DNA from: Roseburia lenta
GTDB lineage: Bacteria; Bacillota; Clostridia; Lachnospirales; Lachnospiraceae
Reading direction: 5' to 3'
NCBI RefSeq assembly: GCF_014287435.1
Contig: NZ_JACOPG010000002.1
Coordinates: forward strand, 310,001 to 374,000
Length of the DNA stretch: 64,000 nt
Under the pieces are notes generated by a model. That model had not been told where the DNA came from. It worked only from the letters and a program-made list of their open reading frames with translations, and did no database searches. Positions 35,347 through 47,185 of the stretch are shown here, piece after piece (the first letter of the stretch is position 1; the number at the start of each line of letters is the position of its first letter). The position numbers and the translations under genes were made by a program.

Positions 35347-38300
35347 TTAGTCGATAGAAACAGTATCTTCTGCTTCTGCTTCTGTTTCTGCCTCGGCTTC
35401 TTCGACCGGCGTATCATCATAAAGATCTCCGAAGTCTTCTGTCTGTTCTTCGATCTCCTGATTGTAATCGGTATTCAACTTGATGTTGCCATAACGTTTC
35501 ATACCTGTTCCGGCTGGGATCAACTTACCAAGGATGACATTTTCCTTCAGACCGATCAATGGGTCGATCTTGCCCTTGATGGCTGCTTCTGTCAGAACCT
35601 TTGTTGTCTCCTGGAAGGATGCTGCTGACAAGAAGGAGTTGGTTGCAAGGGAAGCCTTTGTGATACCGAGCAGTACCTGCTTTCCTTCTGCCACTTCCTT
35701 GCCTTCTTCTGCAAGTTTCTCATTCATTTCTTCAAAGTCAAGAACATCAACAAGTGTTCCCGGTAAGAACTCAGAATCACCGTTGTTCTCGATGCGTACC
35801 TTCTTTAACATCTGACGCACGATAACTTCGATATGCTTATCACTGATTTCAACACCCTGTAAGCGATATACACGCTGTACTTCCTGAAGCATGTAATCCT
35901 GAACGGCACGCACGCCCTTGATCTTTAAGAGATCATGTGGGTTGATAGAACCTTCTGTCAGTTCGTCACCGGCTTCCAGTTCCTGTCCGTCTACGATCTT
36001 GATACGTGAACCATAAGGGATCAGATAAGCCTTGCTTTCTCCGGTTTCCTTATTGGTAACGATAACTTCACGCTTCTTCTTCGTATCTTTGATCTCTGCT
36101 GTACCGGCAAATTCTGTGATGATTGCAAGTCCCTTTGGCTTTCTTGCCTCAAACAATTCTTCGACACGAGGAAGACCCTGTGTGATATCGTTTCCGGCAA
36201 CACCACCACTATGGAAGGTTCTCATGGTAAGCTGTGTACCAGGTTCACCGATAGACTGTGCTGCGATGATACCGATTGCTTCACCGACCTGTACTGCCTG
36301 ACCGGTTGCCATGTTGGCACCGTAACACTTAGCGCAAACGCCGACATGTGAACGGCAGGTAAGGATGTTACGGATCTTCACGCGTGTGATCTCTTTTCCG
36401 TTCTCATCCACACCAACTGTAACGATCGCATGTGCACGCTTTGGTGTGATCATGTGGTTTGCCTTAACGATCACATTGCCATCAGCATCGCAGATCGTCT
36501 CGCACGAAAATCTGCCTGTGATACGTTCTTCCAGACTCTCGATCTCTTCACGACCATCCATGAATGCTGTGATGTAAGTACCAGGGATCTCACGATCTTT
36601 TCCGGCATTACAATCAGATTCACGAACGATAAGTTCCTGTGATACGTCAACCATACGTCTGGTCAGGTATCCGGAATCGGCGGTACGAAGGGCTGTATCG
36701 GACATACCCTTTCTAGCACCATGCGCTGACATGAAGTACTCCAATACGTCCAGACCTTCACGGAAGTTTGACTTGATAGGAAGTTCGATCGTACGACCGG
36801 TTGTATCAGCCATCAAACCACGCATACCGGCAAGCTGTTTGATCTGCTTGTCAGAACCACGGGCTCCGGAATCAGCCATCATAAAGATATTGTTGTACTT
36901 ATCCAATCCGGAAAGCAGGGCTTCTGTCAACTCATCATCGGTCTTTTTCCATGTCTCAACAACGTCTCTGTAACGTTCTTCCTCTGTCAAAAGACCTCTC
37001 TTATATTTCATCGTGATACGGTCAACTGTCTTTTCTGTATCAGCGATCATCTGTGGCTTCTGTGGCGGCACGGTCATATCGGAAATAGATACGGTCATGG
37101 CTGCTCTTGTAGAGTACTTGTAACCCATAGCCTTGATATCATCCAATACTTCTGCCGTCTTGGTTGCTCCATGTGTATTGATAACCTTTTCCAGAATCTG
37201 CTTTAATCCCTTCTTACCAACATGGAACTCAATCTCATAACGGAGTGCATTTTCCGGCTTGCTGCGGTCAACAAATCCCAGATCCTGTGGAATGATCTCA
37301 TTAAAGATCAAACGACCCAAGGTTGTCTTTACATTGCCTTCTACAACGCTTCCGTCTGCAAGTGTCACGCTCTTATGAACGTAAATGACCTGATGCAATG
37401 TGATCTCTTTATTTTCATATGCCAACAGTGCCTGGTTCATACTTGGGTAATAATGTCCAAGTATGTCTCTTGCTCTACAGATGACATGACGGTTACCATC
37501 TGTCACATCCTCAAAATGGATCATATCATCAATGTCGATGACATCTGCATTAATGTCTGCCTTGATGTCCTCTGCGTCAGTATATACCTTATCAGAAACA
37601 GTCGTAATGCCCTCTTCCTTGGAATGATCTGCCAGACGATCCATGGTCAGATAGTAGATACCAAGTACCATATCCTGTGAAGGAACGGCTACCGGACCAC
37701 CATCAGATGGTTTCAGCAGGTTGTTCGGAGACAGGAGCATGAAACGACATTCTGCCTGTGCCTCTGCAGTAAGTGGAAGATGGACAGCCATCTGGTCACC
37801 ATCGAAATCGGCGTTAAATGCAGTACATACCAGTGGATGTAACTTGATTGCCTTGCCTTCTACAAGGATTGGCTCAAACGCCTGAATACCAAGTCTATGC
37901 AGTGTAGGAGCACGGTTTAACATAACCGGGTGCTCTTTGATCACTTCCTCGAGTACATCCCAGACCTCTGGCTGTAACTTCTCGACCATCTTCTTTGCAT
38001 TCTTGATGTTGTGTGCAGTTCCGTTAGCAACCAACTCTTTCATAACGAAAGGCTTGAAAAGTTCGATCGCCATCTCTTTCGGAAGACCACACTGATAAAT
38101 CTTAAGTTCCGGTCCTACGACGATAACGGAACGTCCAGAATAGTCAACACGCTTTCCGAGCAGGTTCTGACGGAAACGTCCTGATTTACCCTTTAACATA
38201 TCTGACAAAGACTTGAGGGCTCTGTTTCCAGGGCCTGTAACCGGACGGCCTCTACGACCATTGTCGATCAGTCCGTCAACCGCTTCCTGTAACATACGCT

Positions 38301-39180
38301 TTTCATTACGAACGATGATGTCTGGTGCGCCCAGTTCAAGCAGTCTTCTCAAACGGTTGTTACGGTTAATGATACGACGATACAAGTCGTTCAGATCGGA
38401 TGTCGCGAAACGTCCACCATCCAACTGTACCATCGGACGAAGATCCGGTGGGATAACCGGGATAACGGTAAGGATCATCCACTCCGGCTTGTTGCCTGAC
38501 TCGCGGAATGCTTCTACAACTTCCAGTCTCTTGATGACTCTGGCGCGCTTCTGACCGGTAGCAGTCTTGAGTTCTGCTTTCAGTTCAGCCGCATCTTTTT
38601 CCAGATCGATATCGCGGAGCAATTTCTGGATCGCCTCAGCCCCCATACCCACCTTGAAGGTTGAGCCGTACTGCTCTCTGGCATCCTGATATTCCTGCTC
38701 TGACAATACCTGTTTATACATAAGAGGTGTGTCTCCTGCATCAAGTACGATATAAGATGCAAAATACAATACCTTTTCCAGTGTTCTTGGTGACAGATCA
38801 AGGATCAGTCCCATACGGGATGGGATACCCTTGAAGTACCAGATATGAGATACAGGAGCTGCCAGTTCGATATGTCCCATACGCTCTCTACGAACACTTG
38901 CCTTTGTGATCTCAACACCACAACGGTCGCAGACTACGCCCTTATAGCGAATCTTCTTGTATTTACCACAATGGCATTCCCAGTCCTTGCTCGGTCCGAA
39001 GATCTTTTCACAGAATAATCCGTCCTTTTCCGGCTTCAAAGTTCTGTAGTTGATCGTCTCAGGCTTCTTTACTTCGCCTCTGGACCACTCTCTGATCTTT
39101 TCCGGTGATGCCAAGCCAATCTGAATTGCATCAAATTCTATTGGCTGATTTGTTGCTTCTTTATTCATTGCTTCTGGCAT
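35347..39180 (-). CDS. rpoC: DNA-directed RNA polymerase subunit beta'
   Basis: The 1277-residue subunit contains the zinc-binding [20 protein letters not shown] near the N-terminus, the catalytic magnesium loop [12 protein letters not shown], the trigger-loop and bridge-helix regions, and the second zinc site ([13 protein letters not shown]). The C-terminal tail is very acidic ([13 protein letters not shown]). It starts at the ATG at 39180 behind GGGAG, 18 bases after rpoB; the tail runs straight into the operon terminator. Confidence 0.98.
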   Translation of the reverse strand: MPEAMNKEATNQPIEFDAIQIGLASPEKIREWSRGEVKKPETINYRTLKPEKDGLFCEKIFGPSKDWECHCGKYKKIRYKGVVCDRCGVEITKASVRRERMGHIELAAPVSHIWYFKGIPSRMGLILDLSPRTLEKVLYFASYIVLDAGDTPLMYKQVLSEQEYQDAREQYGSTFKVGMGAEAIQKLLRDIDLEKDAAELKAELKTATGQKRARVIKRLEVVEAFRESGNKPEWMILTVIPVIPPDLRPMVQLDGGRFATSDLNDLYRRIINRNNRLRRLLELGAPDIIVRNEKRMLQEAVDGLIDNGRRGRPVTGPGNRALKSLSDMLKGKSGRFRQNLLGKRVDYSGRSVIVVGPELKIYQCGLPKEMAIELFKPFVMKELVANGTAHNIKNAKKMVEKLQPEVWDVLEEVIKEHPVMLNRAPTLHRLGIQAFEPILVEGKAIKLHPLVCTAFNADFDGDQMAVHLPLTAEAQAECRFMLLSPNNLLKPSDGGPVAVPSQDMVLGIYYLTMDRLADHSKEEGITTVSDKVYTDAEDIKADINADVIDIDDMIHFEDVTDGNRHVICRARDILGHYYPSMNQALLAYENKEITLHQVIYVHKSVTLADGSVVEGNVKTTLGRLIFNEIIPQDLGFVDRSKPENALRYEIEFHVGKKGLKQILEKVINTHGATKTAEVLDDIKAMGYKYSTRAAMTVSISDMTVPPQKPQMIADTEKTVDRITMKYKRGLLTEEERYRDVVETWKKTDDELTEALLSGLDKYNNIFMMADSGARGSDKQIKQLAGMRGLMADTTGRTIELPIKSNFREGLDVLEYFMSAHGARKGMSDTALRTADSGYLTRRMVDVSQELIVRESDCNAGKDREIPGTYITAFMDGREEIESLEERITGRFSCETICDADGNVIVKANHMITPKRAHAIVTVGVDENGKEITRVKIRNILTCRSHVGVCAKCYGANMATGQAVQVGEAIGIIAAQSIGEPGTQLTMRTFHSGGVAGNDITQGLPRVEELFEARKPKGLAIITEFAGTAEIKDTKKKREVIVTNKETGESKAYLIPYGSRIKIVDGQELEAGDELTEGSINPHDLLKIKGVRAVQDYMLQEVQRVYRLQGVEISDKHIEVIVRQMLKKVRIENNGDSEFLPGTLVDVLDFEEMNEKLAEEGKEVAEGKQVLLGITKASLATNSFLSAASFQETTKVLTEAAIKGKIDPLIGLKENVILGKLIPAGTGMKRYGNIKLNTDYNQEIEEQTEDFGDLYDDTPVEEAEAETEAEAEDTVSID

Positions 39181-39198
39181 TGCTAATCTCCCTTCTTA

Positions 39199-42100
39199 CT
39201 ATTCGTCGCCAAGATCGTCTCCATCGAAATCATCAGAAAAAGCATCCATATCCGGCTCTTCTTCCTCATCCTCAATGTTGACTAACTCTTCGCTGTCTGC
39301 ATCGAATTCCTGCTTGGTAAATCCACTCTTTGCAAAAGATTCGCTGCTTTCAAATGCGAAGTTCTTATCTCCGGCAATGATAGCATTGATGTCTGTATTG
39401 CCATATTCGCTGGTCTCCATCAACTGTACTTCGTTTCTGTCTTCGTCTAAGACTTTGACATCCAGACCCAGAGCCTGTAATTCCTTGAGGAGTACCTTGA
39501 ATGACTCTGGAATACCCGGTTCAGGGATATTCTCGCCCTTGATAATGGCTTCATATGTCTTAACACGTCCTACAACGTCATCGGACTTCATTGTCAGGAT
39601 CTCCTGCAATGTGTAAGAAGCACCATAAGCCTCGAGTGCCCAAACTTCCATTTCTCCGAAACGCTGTCCACCGAACTGTGCCTTACCACCAAGTGGCTGC
39701 TGTGTAACCAGTGAGTAAGGACCGGTAGAACGAGCATGGATCTTATCGTCTACCAAGTGGTGCAACTTCAGGTAATGCATGTGTCCGATGGTTACCGGTG
39801 AATCAAATTCCTCACCTGTACGTCCATCACGCAACTGTACCTTTCCGTCGCGTCCTAACTTAACGCCCTTCCACAGTTCTCTGTGTTCTCTGTTATCAGA
39901 TAAATACTGCATGACATCATCACGCAACTGATCTTTATATTTTGCTTCGAACTCATCCCACTCCATGTTTACATAGTCGTTGGAAAGTTCCAAAGTATCC
40001 TGAATATCGATTTCCTTTGCGCCATCAAATACCGGTGTCTCGATATTGAAGCCCAGTGCCTTTGCTGCAAGGCTAAGATGGATCTCCAGGACCTGACCGA
40101 TATTCATACGAGAAGGTACACCCAGTGGGTTCAGCACGATGTCAAGCGGACGACCGTTTGGCAAGAATGGCATATCTTCTACAGGAAGCACGCGGGAAAC
40201 GACACCCTTGTTACCATGACGACCAGCCATCTTATCACCGACAGAGATCTTTCTCTTCTGTGCGATATAGATGCGGACTGCCTTGTTTACGCCCGGTGAC
40301 AGTTCATCACCGTTTTCACGGGTAAATACCTTGGCATCTACGATAATACCGTATTCGCCGTGTGGCACCTTAAGGGATGTATCACGGACTTCTCTTGCTT
40401 TTTCACCAAAGATGGCACGGAGCAATCTTTCCTCTGCGGTCAGTTCTGTCTCTCCCTTTGGAGTAACCTTTCCGACCAGGATATCTCCGGCACGGACTTC
40501 TGCACCGATACGGATAATACCATTTTCATCCAGATCCTTGAGTGCGTCATCACCGACACCCGGAACGTCTCTTGTGATCTCTTCCGGTCCAAGTTTGGTA
40601 TCTCTGGCTTCTACTTCGTATTCTTCCATATGGATAGATGTGTAAACATCATCCTGTACCAATCTCTCTGAAAGAAGAACCGCATCCTCGTAGTTGTAAC
40701 CTTCCCAAGTCATGAAACCAATCAGAGGGTTCTTACCAAGTGCAAGTTCGCCCTTGGATGTAGAAGGTCCGTCTGCGATAACCTCGCCTTCTTCGACATG
40801 ATCGCCCTTGAATACGATCGGACGCTGGTTGTAGCAGTTTGACTGGTTGCTTCGAGAGAACTTTGTCAGGATATACTCATCCTTGTCACCATCTTCTGTG
40901 CGGATGATGATGCGGTTGGACTCAGAACGCTCTACCACACCTGCGTGCTTTGCAACAACGCAGACACCGGAATCGACTGCTGCCTTTGGCTCCATACCGG
41001 TTCCGACAACAGGTGCTTCTGTAGTAAGAAGTGGCACTGCCTGACGCTGCATGTTAGATCCCATCAGCGCACGGTTAGCATCATCGTTCTGCAGGAACGG
41101 GATCAATGCTGTAGCGACAGAGAATACCATCTTAGGAGATACGTCCATGTAATCAAACATGAGCTTATCGTACTCCTGGGTCTCCTCGCGGAAACGACCG
41201 GAAACGGAATTACGTACAAAATGTCCTTCCTCATCCAGTTTCTCGTTCGCCTGTGCTACATGGTAATTGTCTTCTTCGTCTGCTGTCATATATACAACTT
41301 CATCCGTAACACGCGGATTCTGTGGGTCGCTCTTGTCGATCTTACGATATGGTGCCTCGATGAAACCATACTCGTTGATACGTGCATAACTAGCCAGAGA
41401 GTTGATCAAACCGATATTTGGTCCTTCAGGGGTCTCGATAGGGCACATTCTACCGTAGTGAGAATAGTGTACGTCTCGAACCTCGAATCCGGCACGGTCT
41501 CTTGACAGACCACCAGGTCCCAATGCGGATAAACGTCTCTTGTGGGTCAACTCGCCAAGTGGGTTGTTCTGATCCATGAACTGTGACAACTGGGAAGATC
41601 CGAAGAACTCCTTCACTGCTGCCGTTACCGGCTTGATGTTGATCAGGCTCTGTGGTGAAATGCCTTCCAGATCCTGTGTTGTCATACGTTCACGTACCAC
41701 TCTTTCCAGACGGGAAAGACCGATACGATACTGGTTCTGTAGCAATTCGCCGACCGCGCGGATACGACGGTTGCCCAAATGGTCGATATCGTCATCATGA
41801 CCAACGCCATACTCTAAGTGCATATTGTAGTTGATGGATGCAAAGATATCCTCTCTTGTAATATGCTTCGGGATCAGGTCATGGATATTCTTCTTGATTG
41901 CATCAGCAAGGTCTTCTGCTGTCTCATTCTCTTCTAAGATCTGTGCCAAAACCGGATAGTAAACGAGTTCGTTTACGCCCAATGCCTTGGTATCGAAGTC
42001 AACATAATTGCTGATATCTACCATCATATTGGAAAGAACTTTGACATTTCTCTCCTCAGCCTGTACCCATACATATGGTACGGCTGCATTCTGGATAGCA

Positions 42101-43080
42101 TCTGCCAGTTCACGGTTTACGACCTTACCTGCCTCTGCAAGAATCTCGCCTGTAGTCTCGTCCACTACGTCCTCTGCGAGAATCTGTCCGTTGATACGGT
42201 TGCGGAGTGCTAATTTCTTGTTGAACTTGTAACGTCCTACCTTTGCAAGGTCATAACGTCTTGGGTCAAAGAACATAGCAGAAATCAGGCTTTCTGCACT
42301 TTCCACGGTAAGCGGTTCGCCCGGACGGATCTTGCGGTATAATTCCAAAAGACCGCCTTCGTAAGAACCGTTTGGTTCTTTTTCCGTAATAGATGGATCC
42401 TTGCCAAAAGATGCAAGGAGTTTTGGCTCCTCACCGAACAGATCGATGATCTGCTGGTTGGTACCAACACCAAGTGCACGGATCAATACAGAGATCGGCA
42501 CTTTTCTGGTTCTATCAACACGAACATAGAAAACGTCATTAGAGTCTGTCTCATACTCGAGCCAAGCACCACGATTCGGGATCACGGTACAAGAATACAA
42601 TTCTTTACCTACCTTGTCGTGTCCGATTGCATAATAGATTCCCGGGGAACGAACTAACTGGCTGACGATGACACGCTCTGCACCATTGATCACAAAGGTA
42701 CCTGTCTCTGTCATCAAAGGCAGATCTCCCATAAAGATCTCGTGCTCGTTGATCTCGTCGGTCTCTTTGTTGTAAAGACGAACCTTTACTTTCAAAGGAG
42801 CAGCATATGTCGCGTCTCTTTCCTTACACTGTGGAATTGTATATTTCACATCATCTTTGCATAATGTAAAATCAACAAACTCCAAGCTTAACTGACCGCT
42901 GTAATCAGCGATCGGAGAGATATCATCGAAGACTTCTTTTAATCCCTCATCGAGGAACCACTGATAAGAATCCCTTTGGATCTCAATCAGGTTAGGCATC
43001 TCCAATACCTCTTTTTGTCTCGAGTAACTCATACGCATGCTTTTTCCAGACTTGACTGGACGTATTCTGTTTTTCTCCAT
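39199..43080 (-). CDS. rpoB: DNA-directed RNA polymerase subunit beta
   Basis: The 1293-residue subunit begins [20 protein letters not shown], has the rifampicin pocket ([20 protein letters not shown] followed by [10 protein letters not shown]) in the wild-type form, and the C-terminal [20 protein letters not shown] region. Residues at the positions commonly mutated in rifampicin resistance (Gln, Asp, His and Ser of the cluster) are unaltered. It forms the catalytic core with beta'. AGAGGTG precedes the ATG. Confidence 0.98.
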   Translation of the reverse strand: MEKNRIRPVKSGKSMRMSYSRQKEVLEMPNLIEIQRDSYQWFLDEGLKEVFDDISPIADYSGQLSLEFVDFTLCKDDVKYTIPQCKERDATYAAPLKVKVRLYNKETDEINEHEIFMGDLPLMTETGTFVINGAERVIVSQLVRSPGIYYAIGHDKVGKELYSCTVIPNRGAWLEYETDSNDVFYVRVDRTRKVPISVLIRALGVGTNQQIIDLFGEEPKLLASFGKDPSITEKEPNGSYEGGLLELYRKIRPGEPLTVESAESLISAMFFDPRRYDLAKVGRYKFNKKLALRNRINGQILAEDVVDETTGEILAEAGKVVNRELADAIQNAAVPYVWVQAEERNVKVLSNMMVDISNYVDFDTKALGVNELVYYPVLAQILEENETAEDLADAIKKNIHDLIPKHITREDIFASINYNMHLEYGVGHDDDIDHLGNRRIRAVGELLQNQYRIGLSRLERVVRERMTTQDLEGISPQSLINIKPVTAAVKEFFGSSQLSQFMDQNNPLGELTHKRRLSALGPGGLSRDRAGFEVRDVHYSHYGRMCPIETPEGPNIGLINSLASYARINEYGFIEAPYRKIDKSDPQNPRVTDEVVYMTADEEDNYHVAQANEKLDEEGHFVRNSVSGRFREETQEYDKLMFDYMDVSPKMVFSVATALIPFLQNDDANRALMGSNMQRQAVPLLTTEAPVVGTGMEPKAAVDSGVCVVAKHAGVVERSESNRIIIRTEDGDKDEYILTKFSRSNQSNCYNQRPIVFKGDHVEEGEVIADGPSTSKGELALGKNPLIGFMTWEGYNYEDAVLLSERLVQDDVYTSIHMEEYEVEARDTKLGPEEITRDVPGVGDDALKDLDENGIIRIGAEVRAGDILVGKVTPKGETELTAEERLLRAIFGEKAREVRDTSLKVPHGEYGIIVDAKVFTRENGDELSPGVNKAVRIYIAQKRKISVGDKMAGRHGNKGVVSRVLPVEDMPFLPNGRPLDIVLNPLGVPSRMNIGQVLEIHLSLAAKALGFNIETPVFDGAKEIDIQDTLELSNDYVNMEWDEFEAKYKDQLRDDVMQYLSDNREHRELWKGVKLGRDGKVQLRDGRTGEEFDSPVTIGHMHYLKLHHLVDDKIHARSTGPYSLVTQQPLGGKAQFGGQRFGEMEVWALEAYGASYTLQEILTMKSDDVVGRVKTYEAIIKGENIPEPGIPESFKVLLKELQALGLDVKVLDEDRNEVQLMETSEYGNTDINAIIAGDKNFAFESSESFAKSGFTKQEFDADSEELVNIEDEEEEPDMDAFSDDFDGDDLGDE

Positions 43081-43163
43081 TGACGTTTCACCTCTCGTTT
43101 ATATTTTAAGTCTATTGAAAAATGGGCATAAAATTCCCATTGCACCACAATAAAGCATCCTAT

Positions 43164-43192
43164 ACTATACAACAATTTCTCTCAGGATGCAA
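43164..43192 (-). promoter_or_regulatory. Promoter of rpoBC
   Basis: TTGCAT (43192-43187), 17 bases, TATAGT (43169-43164), about 80 bases ahead of rpoB. The terminator after rplL just upstream suggests rpoBC is mainly transcribed from here. Otherwise the 295-base rplL-rpoB gap holds no gene. Confidence 0.75.
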
Positions 43193-43304
43193 GAACTTTT
43201 TTCACTTTTCACTTGACAAATTGCCATTTTTTTGCATTGTGCGGATTTTTGGCACGTTAGGGCCTTTCGTGTAATAGGGAATCCCACAGAAAAATCCCAT
43301 CACA

Positions 43305-43340
43305 CAAAAAGACACCAGGATCACGAATAACCCTGGTGTC
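43305..43340 (-). terminator. Terminator after rplL
   Basis: GACACCAGG (43311-43319) pairs with CCTGGTGTC (43332-43340), followed by five T on the minus strand. Confidence 0.9.
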
Positions 43341-43376
43341 TCTGCTTGCAATACTAATTATGCCATCAGGCGGGAA

Positions 43377-43751
43377 TTACTTTAATGTAACCTTAGCGCC
43401 TTCTGCTTCTAACTTAGTCTTGATGTCTTCTGCTGTAGCCTTGTCAGCTGCTTCCTTAACGATCTTAGGAGCGCCATCAACTAATTCCTTAGCTTCCTTC
43501 AAGCCAAGACCAGTTGCTTCACGAACAACCTTGATAACCTTAACCTTGTTAGGACCTACTTCTGTAAGTTCTACATCGAACTCGTCCTTCTCTTCAGCAG
43601 CTGCTGCGTCTCCGCCTGCTGCTGCTACTACAACGCCTGCTGCTGCAGATACGCCAAACTCTTCTTCACAAGCCTTTACTAAGTCATTTAACTCTAATAC
43701 GCTTAACTCTTTGATAGCTTCGATAAATTCTTCTGTTGTCATCTTTGCCAT
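43377..43751 (-). CDS. rplL: 50S ribosomal protein L7/L12
   Basis: The 124-residue stalk protein has an N-terminal dimerisation region ([25 protein letters not shown]), an Ala-rich hinge (residues about 38-50) and the C-terminal factor-binding domain ([20 protein letters not shown]). It recruits translation factors to the ribosome. GGAGGAAATTATC precedes the ATG. Confidence 0.98.
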   Translation of the reverse strand: MAKMTTEEFIEAIKELSVLELNDLVKACEEEFGVSAAAGVVVAAAGGDAAAAEEKDEFDVELTEVGPNKVKVIKVVREATGLGLKEAKELVDGAPKIVKEAADKATAEDIKTKLEAEGAKVTLK

Positions 43752-43804
43752 GATAATTTCCTCCGTTTTAAATTTGATTTAATAATTTCTTTTTAATGAA
43801 GTGA

Positions 43805-44311
43805 TTACTCTTCTGTTGCCGGTGCTTCGCCGCCCTGCTCAGCGATCTGGTTAAGAACTCTAGCCAGATTTGTGATAGGTGACTGCAAACTTCCAAGTAA
43901 CTTGGACAACAATTCGTCTCTTGACGGAACTGCTGCTACTGCCTGCATTCCGTTTGCATCATAGAATGTACCTTCTACGACACCAGCCTTGATTTCAAGT
44001 GCAGGTGCTGTCTTTGCAAACTTAGCAAGGATACGTGCAGGAGCTGTCGCATCTTCTGTAGAAATAGCAATAGCGCTAGGTCCTTCTAACACTGGAGCCA
44101 GGCTTTCATAGTCAGTTCCCTTGAAAGCAAAGTTCATCATTGTGTTCTTGTATACCTTGTAAGTAACGCCTGCTTCTCTTAATTCCTTACGTAACTGTGT
44201 GTCTTCTGCTACCGTCAATCCACGATAATCAACAACAACTACAGACTGTGCGTCTTTGATGTTTGCTGAAATCTCGTCAATGACCGGCTGCTTTAATTCA
44301 ACTTTTGCCAC
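43805..44311 (-). CDS. rplJ: 50S ribosomal protein L10
   Basis: The 168-residue L10 anchors the L7/L12 stalk. Typical features are ELKQPVIDEISANIKDAQSVVVVDYRGLTV, LRKELREAGVTYKVYKNTM and the C-terminal helix for L12 binding. It starts with GTG at 44311 behind AAGGAGG. An L10 leader RNA upstream provides autogenous control. Confidence 0.97.
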   Translation of the reverse strand: MAKVELKQPVIDEISANIKDAQSVVVVDYRGLTVAEDTQLRKELREAGVTYKVYKNTMMNFAFKGTDYESLAPVLEGPSAIAISTEDATAPARILAKFAKTAPALEIKAGVVEGTFYDANGMQAVAAVPSRDELLSKLLGSLQSPITNLARVLNQIAEQGGEAPATEE

Positions 44312-44387
44312 GTTTCGTGTACCTCCTTATTTTATTTCATCTTGCTTAGACTTTGGAGATTTTATCTGATGTCCTGCCAACAGGCAA

Positions 44388-44421
44388 AACAAAAGCCTCT
44401 CTGCGCTAGACAAAGAGGCTC
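44388..44421 (-). terminator. Attenuator hairpin in the rplJ leader
   Basis: AGCCTCT (44394-44400) pairs with AGAGGCT (44414-44420); on the minus strand TTTTGTTTT follows. It lies between the L10 leader and rplJ, so it probably acts as the attenuator. Confidence 0.75.
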
Positions 44422-44439
44422 AAAAAATCATAATCACAT

Positions 44440-44515
44440 CGTTTAAAAACGATCGACTGTCCTCGGTAGGTCGTATACGTTATGCCTTGCGGCACCTACT
44501 GTCTTCGGCAACATG
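44440..44515 (-). ncRNA. Ribosomal protein L10 leader RNA
   Basis: On the minus strand the leader shows the characteristic GACAGTAGGTGCCGCAAGGC followed by ACGACCTACCGAGGAC. The GTAGG/CCTAC long stem and the kink-type internal element are those of the L10 leader (binding site of the L10(L12)4 complex). Binding reduces rplJL expression. Confidence 0.85.
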
Positions 44516-44522
44516 CTTTCGC

Positions 44523-44551
44523 ATTATATCATTGTATTATACGAATGTCAA
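44523..44551 (-). promoter_or_regulatory. Consensus promoter of rplJL
   Basis: TTGACA (44551-44546), 17 bases, TATAAT (44528-44523), starting three bases after the rplA stop codon. Confidence 0.93.
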
Positions 44552-44554
44552 TAA

Positions 44555-45250
44555 CTACTGTGCAACTTTTGCAACATTTACCTTAACGCCAGGTCCCATT
44601 GTAGGAGCCAAAGAAATGCTCTTAATGTACTGGCCCTTAAGACTGCTTGGCTTAGCCTTGTTAATGGCATCCATAAGGGTCTGGAAGTTGTCCGCTAATT
44701 GTTCCTCTGTAAAGGAAGCTTTTCCAATTAGCACATGGATAATATTGGTCTTATCCAATCTGTACTCAATCTTACCAGCCTTGATATCGTTGACAGCCTT
44801 GGTTACATCCATAGTAACTGTTCCTGCCTTTGGGTTTGGCATTAAGCCCTTAGGTCCAAGTACACGTCCCAAACGACCTACAACACCCATCATGTCAGGT
44901 GTAGCAACAACTACATCAAAGTCCAACCATCCATCGTTCTGGATTCTTGGGATCAGTTCATCTGCTCCAACGAAATCTGCGCCTGCTGCAGTAGCCTCAT
45001 CAGCCTTAGCACCCTTAGCGAATACTAAAACCTTGACAGCCTTACCTGTACCATGTGGTAAAACTACAGCACCACGGATCTGCTGTTCTGCATGACGTCC
45101 GTCACAACCGGTTCTGATATGAGCCTCGATTGTCTCATCAAACTTAGCAGTAGCATTCTTCTTTACCTGAGCGATTGCTTCTGCTGTTTCAAATTGAGCT
45201 GACTTGTCGTATGACTTTGCAGCCTCAACGTATTTCTTTCCTCTTTTCAT
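44555..45250 (-). CDS. rplA: 50S ribosomal protein L1
   Basis: The 231-residue L1 begins [16 protein letters not shown] and contains the conserved [20 protein letters not shown] and [15 protein letters not shown]. It moves deacylated tRNA out of the E site and often binds its own mRNA. The ATG at 45250 (behind AGGAGG) gives the normal length; upstream in-frame codons do not belong. An imperfect 36-base direct repeat separates it from rplK. Confidence 0.98.
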   Translation of the reverse strand: MKRGKKYVEAAKSYDKSAQFETAEAIAQVKKNATAKFDETIEAHIRTGCDGRHAEQQIRGAVVLPHGTGKAVKVLVFAKGAKADEATAAGADFVGADELIPRIQNDGWLDFDVVVATPDMMGVVGRLGRVLGPKGLMPNPKAGTVTMDVTKAVNDIKAGKIEYRLDKTNIIHVLIGKASFTEEQLADNFQTLMDAINKAKPSSLKGQYIKSISLAPTMGPGVKVNVAKVAQ

Positions 45251-45338
45251 TCTATTTACCTCCTGTGGTAGTATCGGGAGAGGTCCCTCCCACTGTTTCA
45301 ACTTGTTTTAAATCGCGCAAATAAGGAAGTTCTTTTCG

Positions 45339-45430
45339 CTAAACTCGAGCATCGCTTACGCTCGCTCTCGTTAATCTCAAAGAACGACCTCGCACTAAAT
45401 TCGAGCTGTGCTTACGCCCGCTCTCATTAA
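45339..45430 (-). repeat. Two imperfect 36-base repeats with hairpins between rplK and rplA
   Basis: Segments 45339-45374 and 45395-45430 match at 30 of 36 positions (both CTAAA-TCGAGC ... GCTTACG-CGCTCTC-TTAA), spaced 56 bases apart. The first copy also contains CGAGC/GCTCG, and GTTCTTT/AAAGAAC encloses it. They could be a target of L1 or processing hairpins in the polycistronic RNA. Confidence 0.7.
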
Positions 45431-45442
45431 GTTGCTTTCGGC

Positions 45443-45868
45443 CTATTCGGTCACCTCAACACCCATGCTGCGTGCTGTTCCTTCGATCATGCTCATAGCA
45501 GCCTCAACTGTTGCTGCGTTCAGGTCAGGAAGTTTTGTCTCAGCAATTTCCTTTACCTGAGCCTTTGTGATCTTAGCAACCTTTTTCTTGTTCGGTTCGC
45601 CTGATCCGGACTGGATCTTAGCAGCCTTCTTGATCATAACTGCTGCTGGCGGTGTCTTAGTGATGAAACTAAAACTTCTGTCTGCATAAACAGTGATAAC
45701 AACAGGGATAACAGTATCTCCCATATCAGCTGTCTTTGCGTTAAACTGCTTTGTAAACTCTACAATGTTTACACCATGCTGTCCAAGTGCAGGACCAACT
45801 GGTGGTGCAGGTGTAGCTTTACCAGCAGGAATCTGCAACTTAATATATCCTTCGATTTTCTTTGCCAT
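45443..45868 (-). CDS. rplK: 50S ribosomal protein L11
   Basis: The 141-residue L11 has [28 protein letters not shown] at the start and the C-terminal RNA-binding domain ending [10 protein letters not shown]. It forms the GTPase-associated centre with 23S rRNA. Located 14 bases after nusG. Confidence 0.98.
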   Translation of the reverse strand: MAKKIEGYIKLQIPAGKATPAPPVGPALGQHGVNIVEFTKQFNAKTADMGDTVIPVVITVYADRSFSFITKTPPAAVMIKKAAKIQSGSGEPNKKKVAKITKAQVKEIAETKLPDLNAATVEAAMSMIEGTARSMGVEVTE

Positions 45869-45882
45869 TGGATTGTTCCTCC

Positions 45883-46401
45883 TTAATTCATTTTCTTAAC
45901 ATCCGCAAAACTGATCTCGACCGGTGTTTCACGACCGAACAGTTCTACATTGATCGTCACGCTCTGCTTGTTGTGATTCATTGTCTGAATAACACCAACG
46001 GTATCTTTCCAAACGCCGCCGATAACAGCAACGGTATCACCTTCATCAAAGTCAACGACCACATTGTCTGTCTTGATCCCCAGTGGTCTCATTTCAGCAT
46101 CTGTAAGTGGTACAGGCTTGCTTCCTGGTCCAACGAACCCTGTCACGCCTCTGGTATTTCTGACCACATACCATGTGTCATCGTTCATGACCATATTGAT
46201 CAGAACATATCCCGGGAACATCTTCTTGGAAGATGTTTTTCTAACACCATCTTTCAATTCTGTGACATCCTGCATAGGAACACGAACCTCAATAATCTGA
46301 TCTTCCAAATGACGATTCTCGATGGTCTTGTCAATATTCGCTTTGACTTTATTCTCATAACCTGAGTAGGTATGGACTACATACCAGTGTGCCTCTGCCA
46401 T
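45883..46401 (-). CDS. nusG: Transcription antitermination/elongation factor NusG
   Basis: The 172-residue protein has an NGN domain beginning [18 protein letters not shown] and a C-terminal KOW domain ([19 protein letters not shown]). NusG modulates RNA polymerase pausing and couples to the ribosome. Conserved position between secE and rplK. Confidence 0.97.
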   Translation of the reverse strand: MAEAHWYVVHTYSGYENKVKANIDKTIENRHLEDQIIEVRVPMQDVTELKDGVRKTSSKKMFPGYVLINMVMNDDTWYVVRNTRGVTGFVGPGSKPVPLTDAEMRPLGIKTDNVVVDFDEGDTVAVIGGVWKDTVGVIQTMNHNKQSVTINVELFGRETPVEISFADVKKMN

Positions 46402-46417
46402 AATACTTCTGCCTCCA

Positions 46418-46618
46418 TTATAATTTCACTAGAAAATCAACGCCATACTGAATCACGTAATCCAGGATTACGATGATAAATGCAACTACAACTGACGTAG
46501 CAACAACTGCTACCGTCTGCTTCCCAACCGATGAGCCGTCCGGCCAGATGATCTTTGAGAACTCTGTCTTCAGACCTGCAAAGCGCTGGGACATGCTTTT
46601 CTTTTCTGTGTCTGCCAT
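46418..46618 (-). CDS. secE: Preprotein translocase subunit SecE
   Basis: The 66-residue protein has the short Gram-positive SecE form: a cytoplasmic helix (FAGLKTEFSKIIWPDG) and one transmembrane helix (TVAVVATSVVVAFIIVILDYV). It is part of the SecYEG channel. Conserved rpmG-secE-nusG order. Confidence 0.95.
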   Translation of the reverse strand: MADTEKKSMSQRFAGLKTEFSKIIWPDGSSVGKQTVAVVATSVVVAFIIVILDYVIQYGVDFLVKL

Positions 46619-46639
46619 ATCAACTCTCCTTTACCCCAA

Positions 46640-46789
46640 TTACTTGGTTTCTTTGTGTAAAGTGTGTTTCTTACAGAACTTGCAGTACTTGCTCGTTTCC
46701 ATACGATCTGGATGAGTTTTCTTGTCTTTTGTCGTATTGTAGTTACGCTGCTGACATTCTGTGCATGCCAATGTTATTTTCGTGCGCAC
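46640..46789 (-). CDS. rpmG: 50S ribosomal protein L33
   Basis: This 49-residue protein begins at a GTG (46789) with AGGTGG upstream. It reads [20 protein letters not shown] after the initiator, then [20 protein letters not shown] near the end. The two CxxC pairs (CTEC, CKFC) make it the zinc-containing L33 form. It is the first gene of the rpmG-secE-nusG-rplK-rplA operon. Confidence 0.95.
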   Translation of the reverse strand: MRTKITLACTECQQRNYNTTKDKKTHPDRMETSKYCKFCKKHTLHKETK

Positions 46790-46876
46790 AACTTCCACCT
46801 CCACTTAAATTTTTCTTGTGTTTTTCTATGCCAGAAATTTAGGCATAAAAAAAAGACCTACTTCCGTCGCTTAACA

Positions 46877-46906
46877 ACTATACCATAGCCCTTGCTTTTC
46901 CGTCAA
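46877..46906 (-). promoter_or_regulatory. Promoter of the rpmG-secE-nusG operon
   Basis: TTGACG (46906-46901), an 18-base spacer and TATAGT (46882-46877) on the minus strand; a small hairpin (ATGCC/GGCAT) lies in the 5' leader. The rest of the 46790-47185 gap shows only a TATAAT-like box near 47070 on the plus strand, upstream of the FliD-like gene. Confidence 0.7.
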
Positions 46907-47185
46907 TATATTTTTTGTTTTTCATAAGCGTTTTTTCACAGAAAGCTTTTTCCGTAAAAATCCGCGCCATCACTCCTTTGGCTTCGTAATGTGATCATAA
47001 CACTTTATATCCGCATTATAAATAAGAAGTTTCCATATTTTGTGGATGACAAGCCGGCATTTCCGTACTATAATATAAGTGAATAAATGGATTTTTATAC
47101 CCCGCCTACAGAACACCATAGAAACATGGATTGTTTCTCTTATTGTTTTGCAGCGTATTTCAAGGAAGAAAGGAGGGGATGTCTT

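Noticed and set aside
41500..41560. Possible rifampicin-resistance changes in RpoB
   Set aside because: The resistance-cluster residues are the wild-type ones in the translated sequence.
47030..47080. Sigma-28 (flagellar) promoter before the FliD-like gene
   Set aside because: A TATAAT-like box is present but no TAAA / GCCGATAA pattern, so no flagellar sigma promoter is called.
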